Assembly (NCBI GenBank): GCA_036702865.1
Contig: DATNQD010000064.1
Location: 186,001 to 250,000, forward strand
Origin: Trichocoleus sp.
GTDB taxonomy: Bacteria > Cyanobacteriota > Cyanobacteriia > Elainellales > Elainellaceae
DNA length: 64,000 nt
Direction of reading: 5' to 3'
Below are positions 27,996 to 35,924 of this stretch, piece by piece. Position numbers and translations under genes: made by a program. The notes below the pieces were generated by a model. The model made no database searches, was not told where the DNA came from, and saw only the letters and a program-made list of their open reading frames with translations. Position 1 is the stretch's first letter. Every line of letters starts with the position of its first letter.

Positions 27996-28407
27996 TAACG
28001 GCTGCGGAGACTCTTAATAATATGGAGACAGCTTGCAGTAGAAGAGCGTTGATTGAACGATGCCTGATGGTTTAGAACAGCGATCATAGCAGGCGGACTC
28101 TCCAAACTTAAGTATCAGGACAATTTCTACTGGATTACCGACCGATCGCGAAGTTTTCTCAGCTTACATCTGCCGTAAATAATCACGAAAGGGAGTTGCT
28201 CCGCCTTCTCCTGCAGATTGTTTCCTGCCTGATTTACCTCGCTCAACTCAATTGCCTCAACTAACTTCAGGTCGAATTCGGTAGGATGATTGAAAATAGA
28301 AGTTACCCAGAATTTTCTAAACGCAGTGGAGCCTGGTTCTGTTCCATCCTTTAGCAATAAGTTCTTGGTGTAACTTTGAAGTCTACAACCAGAGCAGTCG
28401 AAATTCC
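27996..28407. other. 412-bp intergenic region upstream of alaS
   Basis: Divergent spacer between the GGDEF gene and alaS. A minus frame at 28127-28357 has a fairly protein-like translation (VEAIELSEVNQAG) but would need a TTG start without a ribosome binding site, so it is not called. No RNA element was recognised. Confidence 0.45.
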
Positions 28408-31029
28408 ATGTCCACTCCTCTCAGCGGCGATCAAATTCGGCAAACGTTCCTCAACTTCTACCAGGAGAGAGGTCATCAAGTATTGCCCAGTGCCTCCCTT
28501 GTTCCCGAAGACCCAACCGTGCTGCTGACGATCGCTGGGATGCTTCCGTTTAAGCCAATTTTCTTGGGACAGCGCACTTCTGAATTTCCGCGTGCCACAA
28601 CTTCGCAGAAGTGTATTCGCACCAATGACATCGAGAATGTGGGACGAACTGCCCGTCACCACACCTTCTTTGAAATGCTGGGCAACTTCAGCTTTGGGGA
28701 TTATTTCAAAGAGAAGGCGATCGCCTGGGCATGGGAGCTTTCAACGCAGGTGTTTGGGCTGCCTGCCGAGCGACTGGTGGTCAGCGTGTTTCGAGAAGAT
28801 GACGATGCGTTTGCCATCTGGCGCGACCAAATTGGGGTTCCGGTCAAGCGAATTATTCGCATGGATGAGAAGGACAACTTCTGGCAGTCAGGCCCGACGG
28901 GTCCCTGTGGTCCTTGTTCAGAAATTTACTATGACTTTCATCCAGAACGCGGTGACGATGCGATCGATCTAGAAGATGATACGCGCTTCATTGAGTTCTA
29001 CAACCTGGTCTTCATGCAATATAACCAGGACGCTGAAGGCAAACTCACCCCACTTCAAGCACAGAATATCGACACAGGGCTGGGTCTGGAACGGATGGCG
29101 CAGATCCTTCAGAAAGTACCGAATAACTACGAAACAGATCTGATTTTTCCGATTATTAAAACTGCCGCGACAATTGCTGGCGTTGACTACGCGAAAGCAG
29201 ACGAAGAGACAAAGGTTTCCCTCAAAGTAATCGGGGATCACATCCGCGCAGTGGTTCATCTGATCGCCGATGGCATTACTGCCTCAAATGAAGGCAGAGG
29301 CTATGTGCTGCGTCGTTTGATCCGCCGAGTCGTGCGTCATGGTCGCTTAATTGGCATCGATCGCCCCTTCACGCCGGAAGTTGCCGAAACAGCGATTGCT
29401 TTGTCTGAAGCGGTTTATCCCACTGTACGGCAGCGAGAGAAGTCCATCAAAGCCGAGTTGCAGCTTGAAGAAGCCCGGTTCCGCACCACGCTCGATCGCG
29501 GTGAAAAACTGCTGGCAGAACTAATTGAAAAAGCGAAGGGCGAAATTTCGGGTCAGGATGCCTTTGTTTTATATGACACCTACGGTTTTCCGCTGGAGCT
29601 GACTCAAGAAGTAGCTGCCGAGAAAGGCTTAACGGTAGATGTTCCAGGGTTTGAAGCCGCAATGGAACAGCAGCGCAACCGCTCCCGCGAAGCTCATGAA
29701 ACGATCGATCTCACCGTTCAGGGCACGATCGACAAGCTGGCAGAAAATCTGCATGAGACGGAGTTTTTGGGCTATACGCAGGTTGCCAGTTCAGCAGAAG
29801 TTAAGCTGCTACTAGTTGAAGGGCAGCCAGTTGAGTCTACAGCAGCAGGGACTGCGGTACAGATCGTGCTGGATCGAACCCCTTTCTATGCTGAGTCTGG
29901 TGGACAAATTGGTGACAAGGGTTATCTGTCAGGCGGTGATGTCGTTGTGCGCGTTGAGGATGTCAAAAAAGATGGCGCAATCTTCGTACACTTTGGGCGC
30001 GTTGAGCGAGGGACATTGCAAGTTGGCGATCGAGTGACTGCTCAAATTGACATCTCCTGTCGGCGGCGAGTGCAGTCTAATCACACCGCAACCCATCTCC
30101 TGCAAGCAGCACTCCGCAAAATTGTGGATGAAAACATTGCTCAGGCAGGCTCTCTCGTGGCGTTCGATCGGCTCCGGTTTGACTTCAGCCTCAATCGAGC
30201 GGTGACTCCAGCAGAACTGCAACAGATCGAAGAACAAATCAACACCTGGATTGCCGAAGCACATGCGGCACAGGTGGCAGTCATGCCGATTGCAGAAGCA
30301 AAATCCAAAGGCGCAATTGCCATGTTTGGCGAAAAGTATGGGGATGAAGTGCGGGTGATCGACTTCCCCGGTGTTTCGATGGAGCTATGCGGTGGAACGC
30401 ATGTCAGCAACACTGCTGAGATTGGGTTGTTTAAGATTATTTCTGAAACAGGGGTTGCTGCCGGAATTCGCCGGATCGAAGCCGTTGCCGGAGCATCGGT
30501 ACTGGAATATCTCAATCTGCGCGATAAAGTGGTGCGTGATCTGAGCGATCGATTCAAAGTGAAGCCTGAGGAACTGCCCGATCGGGTGACTTCTCTCCAA
30601 ACGGAACTGAAAACGGCTCAGAAACAGCTAGAGCAATTGAAAGCTGAGTTAGCGCTGGCAAAATCAGATCAACTGCTGGGACAAGCGGAAGCGATCGGTG
30701 AGTTCAAAGTTTTGGTGGCTGAACTGGCAGGCGTGGATGCAGAATCACTCAAAACTGCCGCTGAACAACTCGTGCAAAAGCTGGGCGAGGGAGCCGTTGT
30801 CTTAGGCTCTGCCCCAGAACCGAATAAAGTCAGCATTGTGGCAGCCTTCAGCAAAGGCGTTAACAGCAAAGGGCTTCAAGCAGGCAAATTTGTAGGAACG
30901 ATCGCCAAAATTTGCGGCGGTGGCGGCGGTGGCAGGCCGAATCTTGCTCAAGCAGGCGGACGCGATGCTGAGAAACTGCCAGAAGCTCTCAAAACCGCAC
31001 AAGCGGAGCTGAAGACTGCGTTGAGTTGA
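28408..31029 (+). CDS. alaS: alanyl-tRNA synthetase
   Basis: An 873-residue class II synthetase. The N-terminal catalytic domain has motif-1-type [17 protein letters not shown] and the [13 protein letters not shown] segment; motif 2 and 3 regions follow to about residue 450. The editing domain carries the zinc-site [11 protein letters not shown] (about 558) and [13 protein letters not shown] (about 661), which remove mischarged Ser and Gly. A coiled-coil segment (about 715-760, [19 protein letters not shown]) and the C-Ala domain with the glycine-rich [16 protein letters not shown] complete the enzyme. Length matches the family. Start at 28408 gives [17 protein letters not shown]. Confidence 0.97.
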   Translation: MSTPLSGDQIRQTFLNFYQERGHQVLPSASLVPEDPTVLLTIAGMLPFKPIFLGQRTSEFPRATTSQKCIRTNDIENVGRTARHHTFFEMLGNFSFGDYFKEKAIAWAWELSTQVFGLPAERLVVSVFREDDDAFAIWRDQIGVPVKRIIRMDEKDNFWQSGPTGPCGPCSEIYYDFHPERGDDAIDLEDDTRFIEFYNLVFMQYNQDAEGKLTPLQAQNIDTGLGLERMAQILQKVPNNYETDLIFPIIKTAATIAGVDYAKADEETKVSLKVIGDHIRAVVHLIADGITASNEGRGYVLRRLIRRVVRHGRLIGIDRPFTPEVAETAIALSEAVYPTVRQREKSIKAELQLEEARFRTTLDRGEKLLAELIEKAKGEISGQDAFVLYDTYGFPLELTQEVAAEKGLTVDVPGFEAAMEQQRNRSREAHETIDLTVQGTIDKLAENLHETEFLGYTQVASSAEVKLLLVEGQPVESTAAGTAVQIVLDRTPFYAESGGQIGDKGYLSGGDVVVRVEDVKKDGAIFVHFGRVERGTLQVGDRVTAQIDISCRRRVQSNHTATHLLQAALRKIVDENIAQAGSLVAFDRLRFDFSLNRAVTPAELQQIEEQINTWIAEAHAAQVAVMPIAEAKSKGAIAMFGEKYGDEVRVIDFPGVSMELCGGTHVSNTAEIGLFKIISETGVAAGIRRIEAVAGASVLEYLNLRDKVVRDLSDRFKVKPEELPDRVTSLQTELKTAQKQLEQLKAELALAKSDQLLGQAEAIGEFKVLVAELAGVDAESLKTAAEQLVQKLGEGAVVLGSAPEPNKVSIVAAFSKGVNSKGLQAGKFVGTIAKICGGGGGGRPNLAQAGGRDAEKLPEALKTAQAELKTALS

Positions 31030-31049
31030 GTTGGGTGAAGTTGGTAATG

Positions 31050-31180
31050 GGTAACGGGTAATGGGTAATCGGTGCCCTGTAGCAGATGCCTTGTAGCAAA
31101 GGTGTTTCGCTCATCCCCATAGAGGTAGATAGTTTTGGCGATCGCGCTGCACATCGCGTTATTACCGATTACCCGTTACC
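31050..31180. repeat. imperfect inverted repeat between alaS and cobM
   Basis: GGTAACGGGTAAT at 31050-31062 is the exact reverse complement of 31168-31180, and GGGTAATCGGT near 31063-31073 also matches 31166-31176. The arms are built of degenerate ATGGGTAAT units, a repeat type common in cyanobacterial spacers; similar units occur at about 63660-63725. Located between two convergent genes, it may fold in either transcript. A mobile or regulatory role cannot be shown. Confidence 0.6.
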
Positions 31181-31188
31181 AGTTCACA

Positions 31189-31986
31189 TTACCCGCCCTT
31201 GACCGGACGGAACAAATGATCATGCTCCGGATTGTAGAGGCGCGATCGACGTTCACCCTGTTCTTTTACTTCTAAAGCAGGGCTGATCACATACATCGTG
31301 GTGCGAATCAGGTCTTCTCGTTCCGTCACTTCTGCCATCTGGCTCAGGGGCACAACCCAAATTTGTTCGTCAGGCCAGCCGATCCGGAAACAAATAGCAA
31401 CGGGAGTATCTGCGCCATAGTGCTCCATAAGTTTCGCTTGGGATTCGCGCACATGACGCGCACTCAGGTAAAGACAGAGGCTTGCCCGATGGGCAGCAAG
31501 AGAGGCAAGTTCTTCAGTTTCAGGAACCTGGGTTCTGCCACTAATCCGGGTCAGGATGATCGTTTGAACGAGTCCAGGTACGGTCAGTTCAACTTTAAGC
31601 TTGGCGGCGGCTGCCTGAAATGCGCTGATGCCAGGAATAACCTCAAACGGAATTTCGGCGCTGGCGAGGGCTTGCATTTGCTCATGGACGGCTCCATAGA
31701 GGCTTGGATCACCCGAATGTAAGCGAACCACTGATTTACCCGATCGCACCCGGTCGAGCATGAGCGGCAAAATCTCTTCCAGGGTTTTGTTTGCAGTTCG
31801 GACAACTTCAGCATCAGAGCGAACCATCTGAAGCATTTGGCGAGGGACGAGCGAATCGGCAAACAGAATTACATCTGCCTGGCTCAACAGCTTATATGCC
31901 TTCATTGTGAGTAGGTCTGGGTCACCGGGTCCTGCCCCAACAATGTAAACGCCAGGTGAAAGTGAGACAGTTTCAAGGTCAGTCAT
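31189..31986 (-). CDS. cobM: precorrin-4 C11-methyltransferase
   Basis: A 265-residue tetrapyrrole methylase of cobalamin synthesis. Visible motifs are YIVGAGPGDPDLLTMKA near the N-terminus (SAM binding), VRLHSGDPSLYGAVHEQ, VIPGISAFQAAAAKLKVELTVP and LTRISGRTQVPE, the last being the diagnostic region of CobM/CbiF. C-terminal SPALEVKEQGERRSRLYNPEHDH is also typical. It methylates precorrin-4 (or cobalt-precorrin-4) at C11. lgt lies upstream in the same orientation, 212 bp away. Confidence 0.94.
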   Translation of the reverse strand: MTDLETVSLSPGVYIVGAGPGDPDLLTMKAYKLLSQADVILFADSLVPRQMLQMVRSDAEVVRTANKTLEEILPLMLDRVRSGKSVVRLHSGDPSLYGAVHEQMQALASAEIPFEVIPGISAFQAAAAKLKVELTVPGLVQTIILTRISGRTQVPETEELASLAAHRASLCLYLSARHVRESQAKLMEHYGADTPVAICFRIGWPDEQIWVVPLSQMAEVTEREDLIRTTMYVISPALEVKEQGERRSRLYNPEHDHLFRPVKGG

Positions 31987-32059
31987 GGTTTTTACTACAA
32001 TTAATCGAAAATTTCAGAACTCATCATCTCCGTAAAGTCTTTGAGAAAACGGGGACGAT

Positions 32060-32175
32060 CGTAAAAAATGGATGAACTCCCTCAGTAAACCCGGACACTG
32101 AAGAAATTCTGCGTAAAAGTGGATGGTAGATGCACCCTGATTCAAGCCCCGGAGTTCGCTCTGGGGTTTTTCTTT
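32060..32175 (+). ncRNA. candidate small RNA in the lgt-cobM spacer (plus strand)
   Basis: A textbook terminator closes this stretch (see 32147-32175), but no plus-strand gene precedes it: cobM and lgt are both on the minus strand and alaS ends more than 1.1 kb upstream. A weak TTGAGA/TAAAAA promoter (near 32041 and 32062) would give a transcript of about 100 nt. The 5' end is a guess and no known RNA family was recognised. It would be antisense to the lgt-cobM spacer. Confidence 0.35.
32147..32175 (+). terminator. strong orphan intrinsic terminator (UUCG loop)
   Basis: An 8-bp stem CCCCGGAG / CTCTGGGG closed by a TTCG tetraloop is followed at once by TTTTTCTTT on the plus strand. On the minus strand the hairpin has no U-tract after it, so it does not terminate lgt. 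It therefore marks the end of an unannotated plus-strand transcript, or stops antisense read-through into lgt. Confidence 0.8.
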
Positions 32176-32198
32176 AAGCATCACTTCAGTATCTCTAC

Positions 32199-33086
32199 TT
32201 AAGCTTCAGTTTGGTCAGAATCAGTTTTAACCTCTCTGGTGCCGATCGTTCCTTCCACCGGGACAACATCCGGCAAGGAGCGTTGAAATCGATACAGCCA
32301 GATTAAACCGATCGTACCAGCGGCAATCCCTGCCAAACTGACCATTTGCGCGATCCGTAGCGGGCCCAGCATCAAGCTGTCCATCCGTAGCCCTTCAACC
32401 CAAAACCGCCCCAGACTATAGCCAATCCAATAAACCAGAAAGATTGTGCCCAGCTTGAGTGGTGGCTTGCCCTTTAGCCCCCGGAAGAACAAAAACATCA
32501 GCAGCGCAAATACGCTCACGTTCCACAAAGATTCATAAAGAAACGTGGGATGAAAGTATTCGTACTGGCTGTAGCCAGGGGGACGTTGAGCAGGCGGAAT
32601 ATAAAGTTTCCAGGGCAAATCAGTGGGGCGACCAAAGGCTTCTGAGTTGAAAAAATTTCCCCAGCGACCGATCGCCTGCCCCAAAATCAGGGATGGCGCG
32701 ACCAAATCAGCAAGCTGCCAGAAGGAAATCCTGTTCAGACGGGCAAAAATTAGCGTAGCCAGAATGCCCCCCAAAATGGCTCCATGAATCGCGATGCCAC
32801 CATGCCAGATGGCAAAGAGTTCAGTGGGGTTGTCTTTGTATTTATCCCACTCAAACGCAACGTAATACAGCCGAGCACAGGGAATTGCTGCCACAACAAG
32901 CCAGATTGCCAGATCACTAATGAAATCCGGATTAACGCCCCGCCGCTTTGCCAGATAAGTCGAGAGGGTGACCCCAATCAGCACGGCTGAGGCAATTAAA
33001 AACCCATACCAGCGAATGGGCAACGGTCCTATCATTGGTCCGGGAGAAGTGAACACTGCAAGCCAAGTCATACAATCCAGTAGCAT
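32199..33086 (-). CDS. lgt: prolipoprotein diacylglyceryl transferase
   Basis: A 295-residue membrane enzyme that transfers a diacylglyceryl group from phosphatidylglycerol to the lipobox Cys of prelipoproteins. It has about seven hydrophobic helices, the [14 protein letters not shown] segment, and the family signature [21 protein letters not shown] with the conserved Arg, Asn and Glu. The C-terminal region ([21 protein letters not shown]) is also conserved. The C-terminal tail after residue 270 is a charged extension. lgt followed by cobM in one orientation is a neighbourhood I recall from other cyanobacteria. Confidence 0.95.
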   Translation of the reverse strand: MLLDCMTWLAVFTSPGPMIGPLPIRWYGFLIASAVLIGVTLSTYLAKRRGVNPDFISDLAIWLVVAAIPCARLYYVAFEWDKYKDNPTELFAIWHGGIAIHGAILGGILATLIFARLNRISFWQLADLVAPSLILGQAIGRWGNFFNSEAFGRPTDLPWKLYIPPAQRPPGYSQYEYFHPTFLYESLWNVSVFALLMFLFFRGLKGKPPLKLGTIFLVYWIGYSLGRFWVEGLRMDSLMLGPLRIAQMVSLAGIAAGTIGLIWLYRFQRSLPDVVPVEGTIGTREVKTDSDQTEA

Positions 33087-33280
33087 AATGCCTCATGTTC
33101 AAGGGGCAAGGAGCTGGAGGATTTAGGCAAATCCCTCCGCCAGCAGTTCCCACCCTTGATTGTATCGGCAGACGCGAGAAAGGAATGAGGCATGAGGAAT
33201 TGCTCCCTCCTCTACCCCGCATAGCGACAAAACCATTGCTCCCGGAAAAAGGCGATGCTAGGATTGGCTGAAATCGATAA

Positions 33281-33465
33281 GTCAGCCTAATTCAATAGCT
33301 TTGAAGAGATTATCAAGCTGTTGAAGCGGAGGAACCACTTTTTGGGGCTTGTCTGTGATGGGCCGCAGGAGTGAAGGTGGAGCTATCCCAATTCATCCCT
33401 CATCCTTCCAGAAGGGCATCTCCCAGTCCTAGCCCGTCAGCTAACTCCGTCGGCAAGGGGAGAAG
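33281..33465 (+). promoter_or_regulatory. c-di-AMP riboswitch (ydaO-yuaA type) upstream of ArsB/NhaD-type transporter
   Basis: The leader carries the hallmark segments of this class in the right order and spacing: CCTAATTCA at the 5' side (about 33286), GCGGAGGAACCACTTTTTGG at 33326-33345, GGGCCGCAGGAG at about 33359, and the strongly conserved CCGTCAGCTAACTCCGTCGG at 33434-33453 followed by a GGGGAG segment. In the family, c-di-AMP binding turns expression down, and the controlled genes are mostly for potassium, osmolyte or cell-wall functions. The aptamer is on the plus strand about 80 bp before the transporter start. I see no convincing intrinsic terminator after it, so the control may act at translation or by a weaker attenuator. 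Boundaries are approximate. Confidence 0.85.
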
Positions 33466-33547
33466 ACTGAGATGCAGCATTCAATTCACGTTAACGATTG
33501 GACGTTGACAAACATTTTGTGCTCCTCAGCTTCCCGATTCTAGTGCG

Positions 33548-34930
33548 TTGTCCTCTCACAAAGAAGCGAGAAAACCTGTGGAGAACTGGCAAGCGATCGT
33601 CGCAGGCGTCACGTTTTTGAGCGTTATTTTCCTGGTAATGACAGAGTGGATTCACCTCACGGTCGCTGCCTTTCTAGGCGCGCTGCTGCTGGTGTTTACC
33701 AGTGTGATGACGCTGAAAGAAGCGATCGGTTATATCGGCAATAGTTATGCAACGCTGGCATTGTTTTTTGGCGTGATGGTGCTGGTACGTGCCTTCGAGC
33801 CAACTAAAATTTTTGATTATTTAGCGACCCAGATGGTCATTTTGGCAAAGGGGCAAGGAAAACGCCTGCTGCTGGGGATTGTGGCAATTACGACTCCCAT
33901 CTGCGCTGTGTTGCCCAATGCTACAACCGTGATGCTGCTGGCTCCGCTGATTCCACCAATGGCAGCCGAGGTTGGCGTTGATTTTGTGCCGCTGCTGATT
34001 CTGATGGTATTTGTTGCTAATAGTGCAGGCTTGTTGACGCTTGTGGGTGATCCAGCAACCTTTATTGTTGGAGATGCCATCAATATTAGCTTTGTCGATT
34101 ATATGGGACGGCTCAGTTTAGGGGGAGTCGCTGCGATCGTCACGCTCCTGCTGCTGATTCCCTTCCTGTTTCCGCAGATCTGGCATAAGCAATTGCATGA
34201 TTTAGATCATTTGCCGCATCCCAAGATTAACCATCCTAGAGTGCTGGCGTTCGGTGGGTTAATTGTTGCAGCCGTTCTGATCTTCTTTGTGGTGGGCGAG
34301 TTTATGCCCGTTCCCGTGTCTCCGGCAGCAGCGGCTCTCTTGGGTGCGGCCCTGGCACTCTTGCTGGCCCATCAAAGCAAACTTGACACCGTAAACAACA
34401 TTCTGCGCGATGTGGACTGGAGTACGCTGCTCTTTTTTATGTGCATCTTTGTCCTAATTGGAGGACTGGAGAAAACCGGAATTATCAGCAGCATGTCTGG
34501 CGTTCTGGCAGTGCTATTGGGCAGCAATATTGTGCTGGGTTCGATCGCCCTGATCTTTTTCGTCGGTATCATTTCCAGCGTTGTCCCCAATATTCCTCTC
34601 GTGGTGGCAATGGTTCCCCTCTTGAAGCAATATGTGGTGAACGTGGGAATGGTTTCCCCCGAAGTGCTCAGCTCAGGCTATGAGGGGCAATTTCCACCCG
34701 AAGTGCTGCCACTGTTCTACGCCATGATGTACGGAGCAACGCTCGGTGGCAATGGAACTTTGGTTGGTGCATCTTCTAATATTGTGGCGGCAGGCATTGC
34801 TGAGCTTCATGGCAAGCGTATCTCGTTCCAGACATTCCTGCGCTACGGCATTCCAGTCATGATGATGCAGCTACTCACAGCAACAATTTATCTATTGGGT
34901 CGCTTCTTCCTGCTAGATGGCAGAGGATAG
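33548..34930 (+). CDS. ArsB/NhaD (SLC13-like) ion transporter
   Basis: A 460-residue membrane protein with about 11-12 helices in two inverted halves. Family motifs are PNATTVMLLAPLIPPMA (half 1), GDPATFIVGDAIN, and in half 2 VPNIPLVVAMVPLL and GATLGGNGTLVGASSNIVAAG. These fit the ion-transporter superfamily that includes NhaD Na+/H+ antiporters, ArsB and citrate carriers; the substrate is not fixed by the sequence. The first possible start is TTG at 33548; a GTG at 33578 (MENWQAIVAG) is a fair alternative with AAAGAAGCGAG before it. The c-di-AMP riboswitch upstream argues for a role in monovalent-cation or osmotic homeostasis rather than organic-acid uptake (inference). Confidence 0.9.
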   Translation: MSSHKEARKPVENWQAIVAGVTFLSVIFLVMTEWIHLTVAAFLGALLLVFTSVMTLKEAIGYIGNSYATLALFFGVMVLVRAFEPTKIFDYLATQMVILAKGQGKRLLLGIVAITTPICAVLPNATTVMLLAPLIPPMAAEVGVDFVPLLILMVFVANSAGLLTLVGDPATFIVGDAINISFVDYMGRLSLGGVAAIVTLLLLIPFLFPQIWHKQLHDLDHLPHPKINHPRVLAFGGLIVAAVLIFFVVGEFMPVPVSPAAAALLGAALALLLAHQSKLDTVNNILRDVDWSTLLFFMCIFVLIGGLEKTGIISSMSGVLAVLLGSNIVLGSIALIFFVGIISSVVPNIPLVVAMVPLLKQYVVNVGMVSPEVLSSGYEGQFPPEVLPLFYAMMYGATLGGNGTLVGASSNIVAAGIAELHGKRISFQTFLRYGIPVMMMQLLTATIYLLGRFFLLDGRG

Positions 34931-35055
34931 ATCCTGGGGGAATTGTTGGGAAACAAAAATACCCGAATATTGAGGCAGGCTTAGCCGCAATGGAATGATC
35001 TGACCGATCGCACTGTTGCAAAACCTGCCCTTACAGGTCATTTGCTGACTGGAAC

Positions 35056-35232
35056 TTAGTACAGCCCTAACCAGGAGAGTAGCCCCTGCCCGGTGACATA
35101 TTCGATCGCTAACGTAATCACAAACCCAATCATGGCTGCCCGACCGTTAAGCCGTTCTGCATAGGAATTGAAGCCAAACTTCGGCTCTTCCAATGTTGGG
35201 GAGATGGAAGGTTGAGGTTGAGAGGGAGTCAT
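35056..35232 (-). CDS. high-light-inducible protein (Hlip/Scp, single-helix CAB-like)
   Basis: A 58-residue protein read from ATG at 35232 to TAA at 35056. After a Pro-rich N-terminus comes FGFNSYAERLNGRAAMIGF, the chlorophyll-binding motif with Glu26, Asn29 and Arg31, then a single membrane helix (about 34-52) and the ending GQGLLSWLGLY. Hlips bind chlorophyll and carotenoid in the thylakoid, protect photosystem II assembly intermediates and are induced by high light and other stress. The gene is short enough to be missed by length-filtered gene finders. It stands alone between the transporter and the roadblock-like gene. Confidence 0.93.
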   Translation of the reverse strand: MTPSQPQPSISPTLEEPKFGFNSYAERLNGRAAMIGFVITLAIEYVTGQGLLSWLGLY

Positions 35233-35395
35233 GACTTTTGTTACAAAACTTCACTCTCTATTGTAGAGGATCGAGATCAGGCGATCGAAAGAGTCTGCTT
35301 CAATTTTTGCCCAGATTTTTTGATTCGTTTACCGTAGCCATTAAAATTGCAGCGATCGTTCTACTCTTCTGCCTTCAGTAATCGCCTGAAGGGGT

Positions 35396-35803
35396 TCATA
35401 CCGCACTAAATCGAGGGTCTGATTTAAGAGCCATTGGCTCAAATTCTTGTGCCCAGCGAATAAAGTTCTGATCGAGATGTTGCTCACTGTGATGGACAAG
35501 CAGCGCCGTGTAATGGTTTTTCTGCCGCACAACGATCGCCCGATACTGAGCGCCATGCACGATCGCGTGACGAAATCCTTCCAAACGCAGAGAAGACATC
35601 AGAAGGGATTGCAGCCCCAAAGCCTGAAAAATGGTTTGTACCCAGCTCACATCACTATTCTCAGCAGACGTGAAATACTCCTTGGGTAATCCACTTAAAT
35701 CAAAAATTGCTGCGCCTATAATAGCGTCGGTGTAAGACAGCACGTTAGAGTTCTCTGGCAGATGAGGGGAAGATTGGGTCCGAGAGCCAATAGTAACAGT
35801 CAT
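35396..35803 (-). CDS. hypothetical protein, roadblock/LC7-like fold suspected
   Basis: A 135-residue soluble protein. After about 25 residues the order of elements is strand (AIIGAAIFDLSGLPKEYF), helix (VSWVQTIFQALGLQSLLMSSL), strand (FRHAIVHGAQYRAIVVRQK) and strand (HYTALLVH), then a C-terminal helix. This beta-alpha-beta-beta-alpha order, with a GLP turn in the first hairpin, resembles roadblock/LC7 (MglB-like) proteins, which regulate small GTPases; the assignment is inference. No partner GTPase is adjacent. Start at 35803 is the first Met. Confidence 0.6.
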   Translation of the reverse strand: MTVTIGSRTQSSPHLPENSNVLSYTDAIIGAAIFDLSGLPKEYFTSAENSDVSWVQTIFQALGLQSLLMSSLRLEGFRHAIVHGAQYRAIVVRQKNHYTALLVHHSEQHLDQNFIRWAQEFEPMALKSDPRFSAV

Positions 35804-35924
35804 GGGGGACTTGTGAATGGATGAGGAAATAATTCGAGTGAAGCCTGAAGCGCAACAGCAATTACTGCTTCTCCTAGTTTAGGAAGGGAGACTTTGCAAG
35901 CGCGACCGTACAATTCCGCTGGAG

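Noticed and set aside
28127-28357. 76-codon minus ORF upstream of alaS
   Set aside because: It reads protein-like but needs a TTG start with no ribosome binding site and has no recognisable family; evidence is too thin to call.
35233-35260. HLR1/RpaB-type site near the Hlip start
   Set aside because: A TTACAAAACTTCA stretch is only a loose match and lies just beside the start codon, not at a promoter position.
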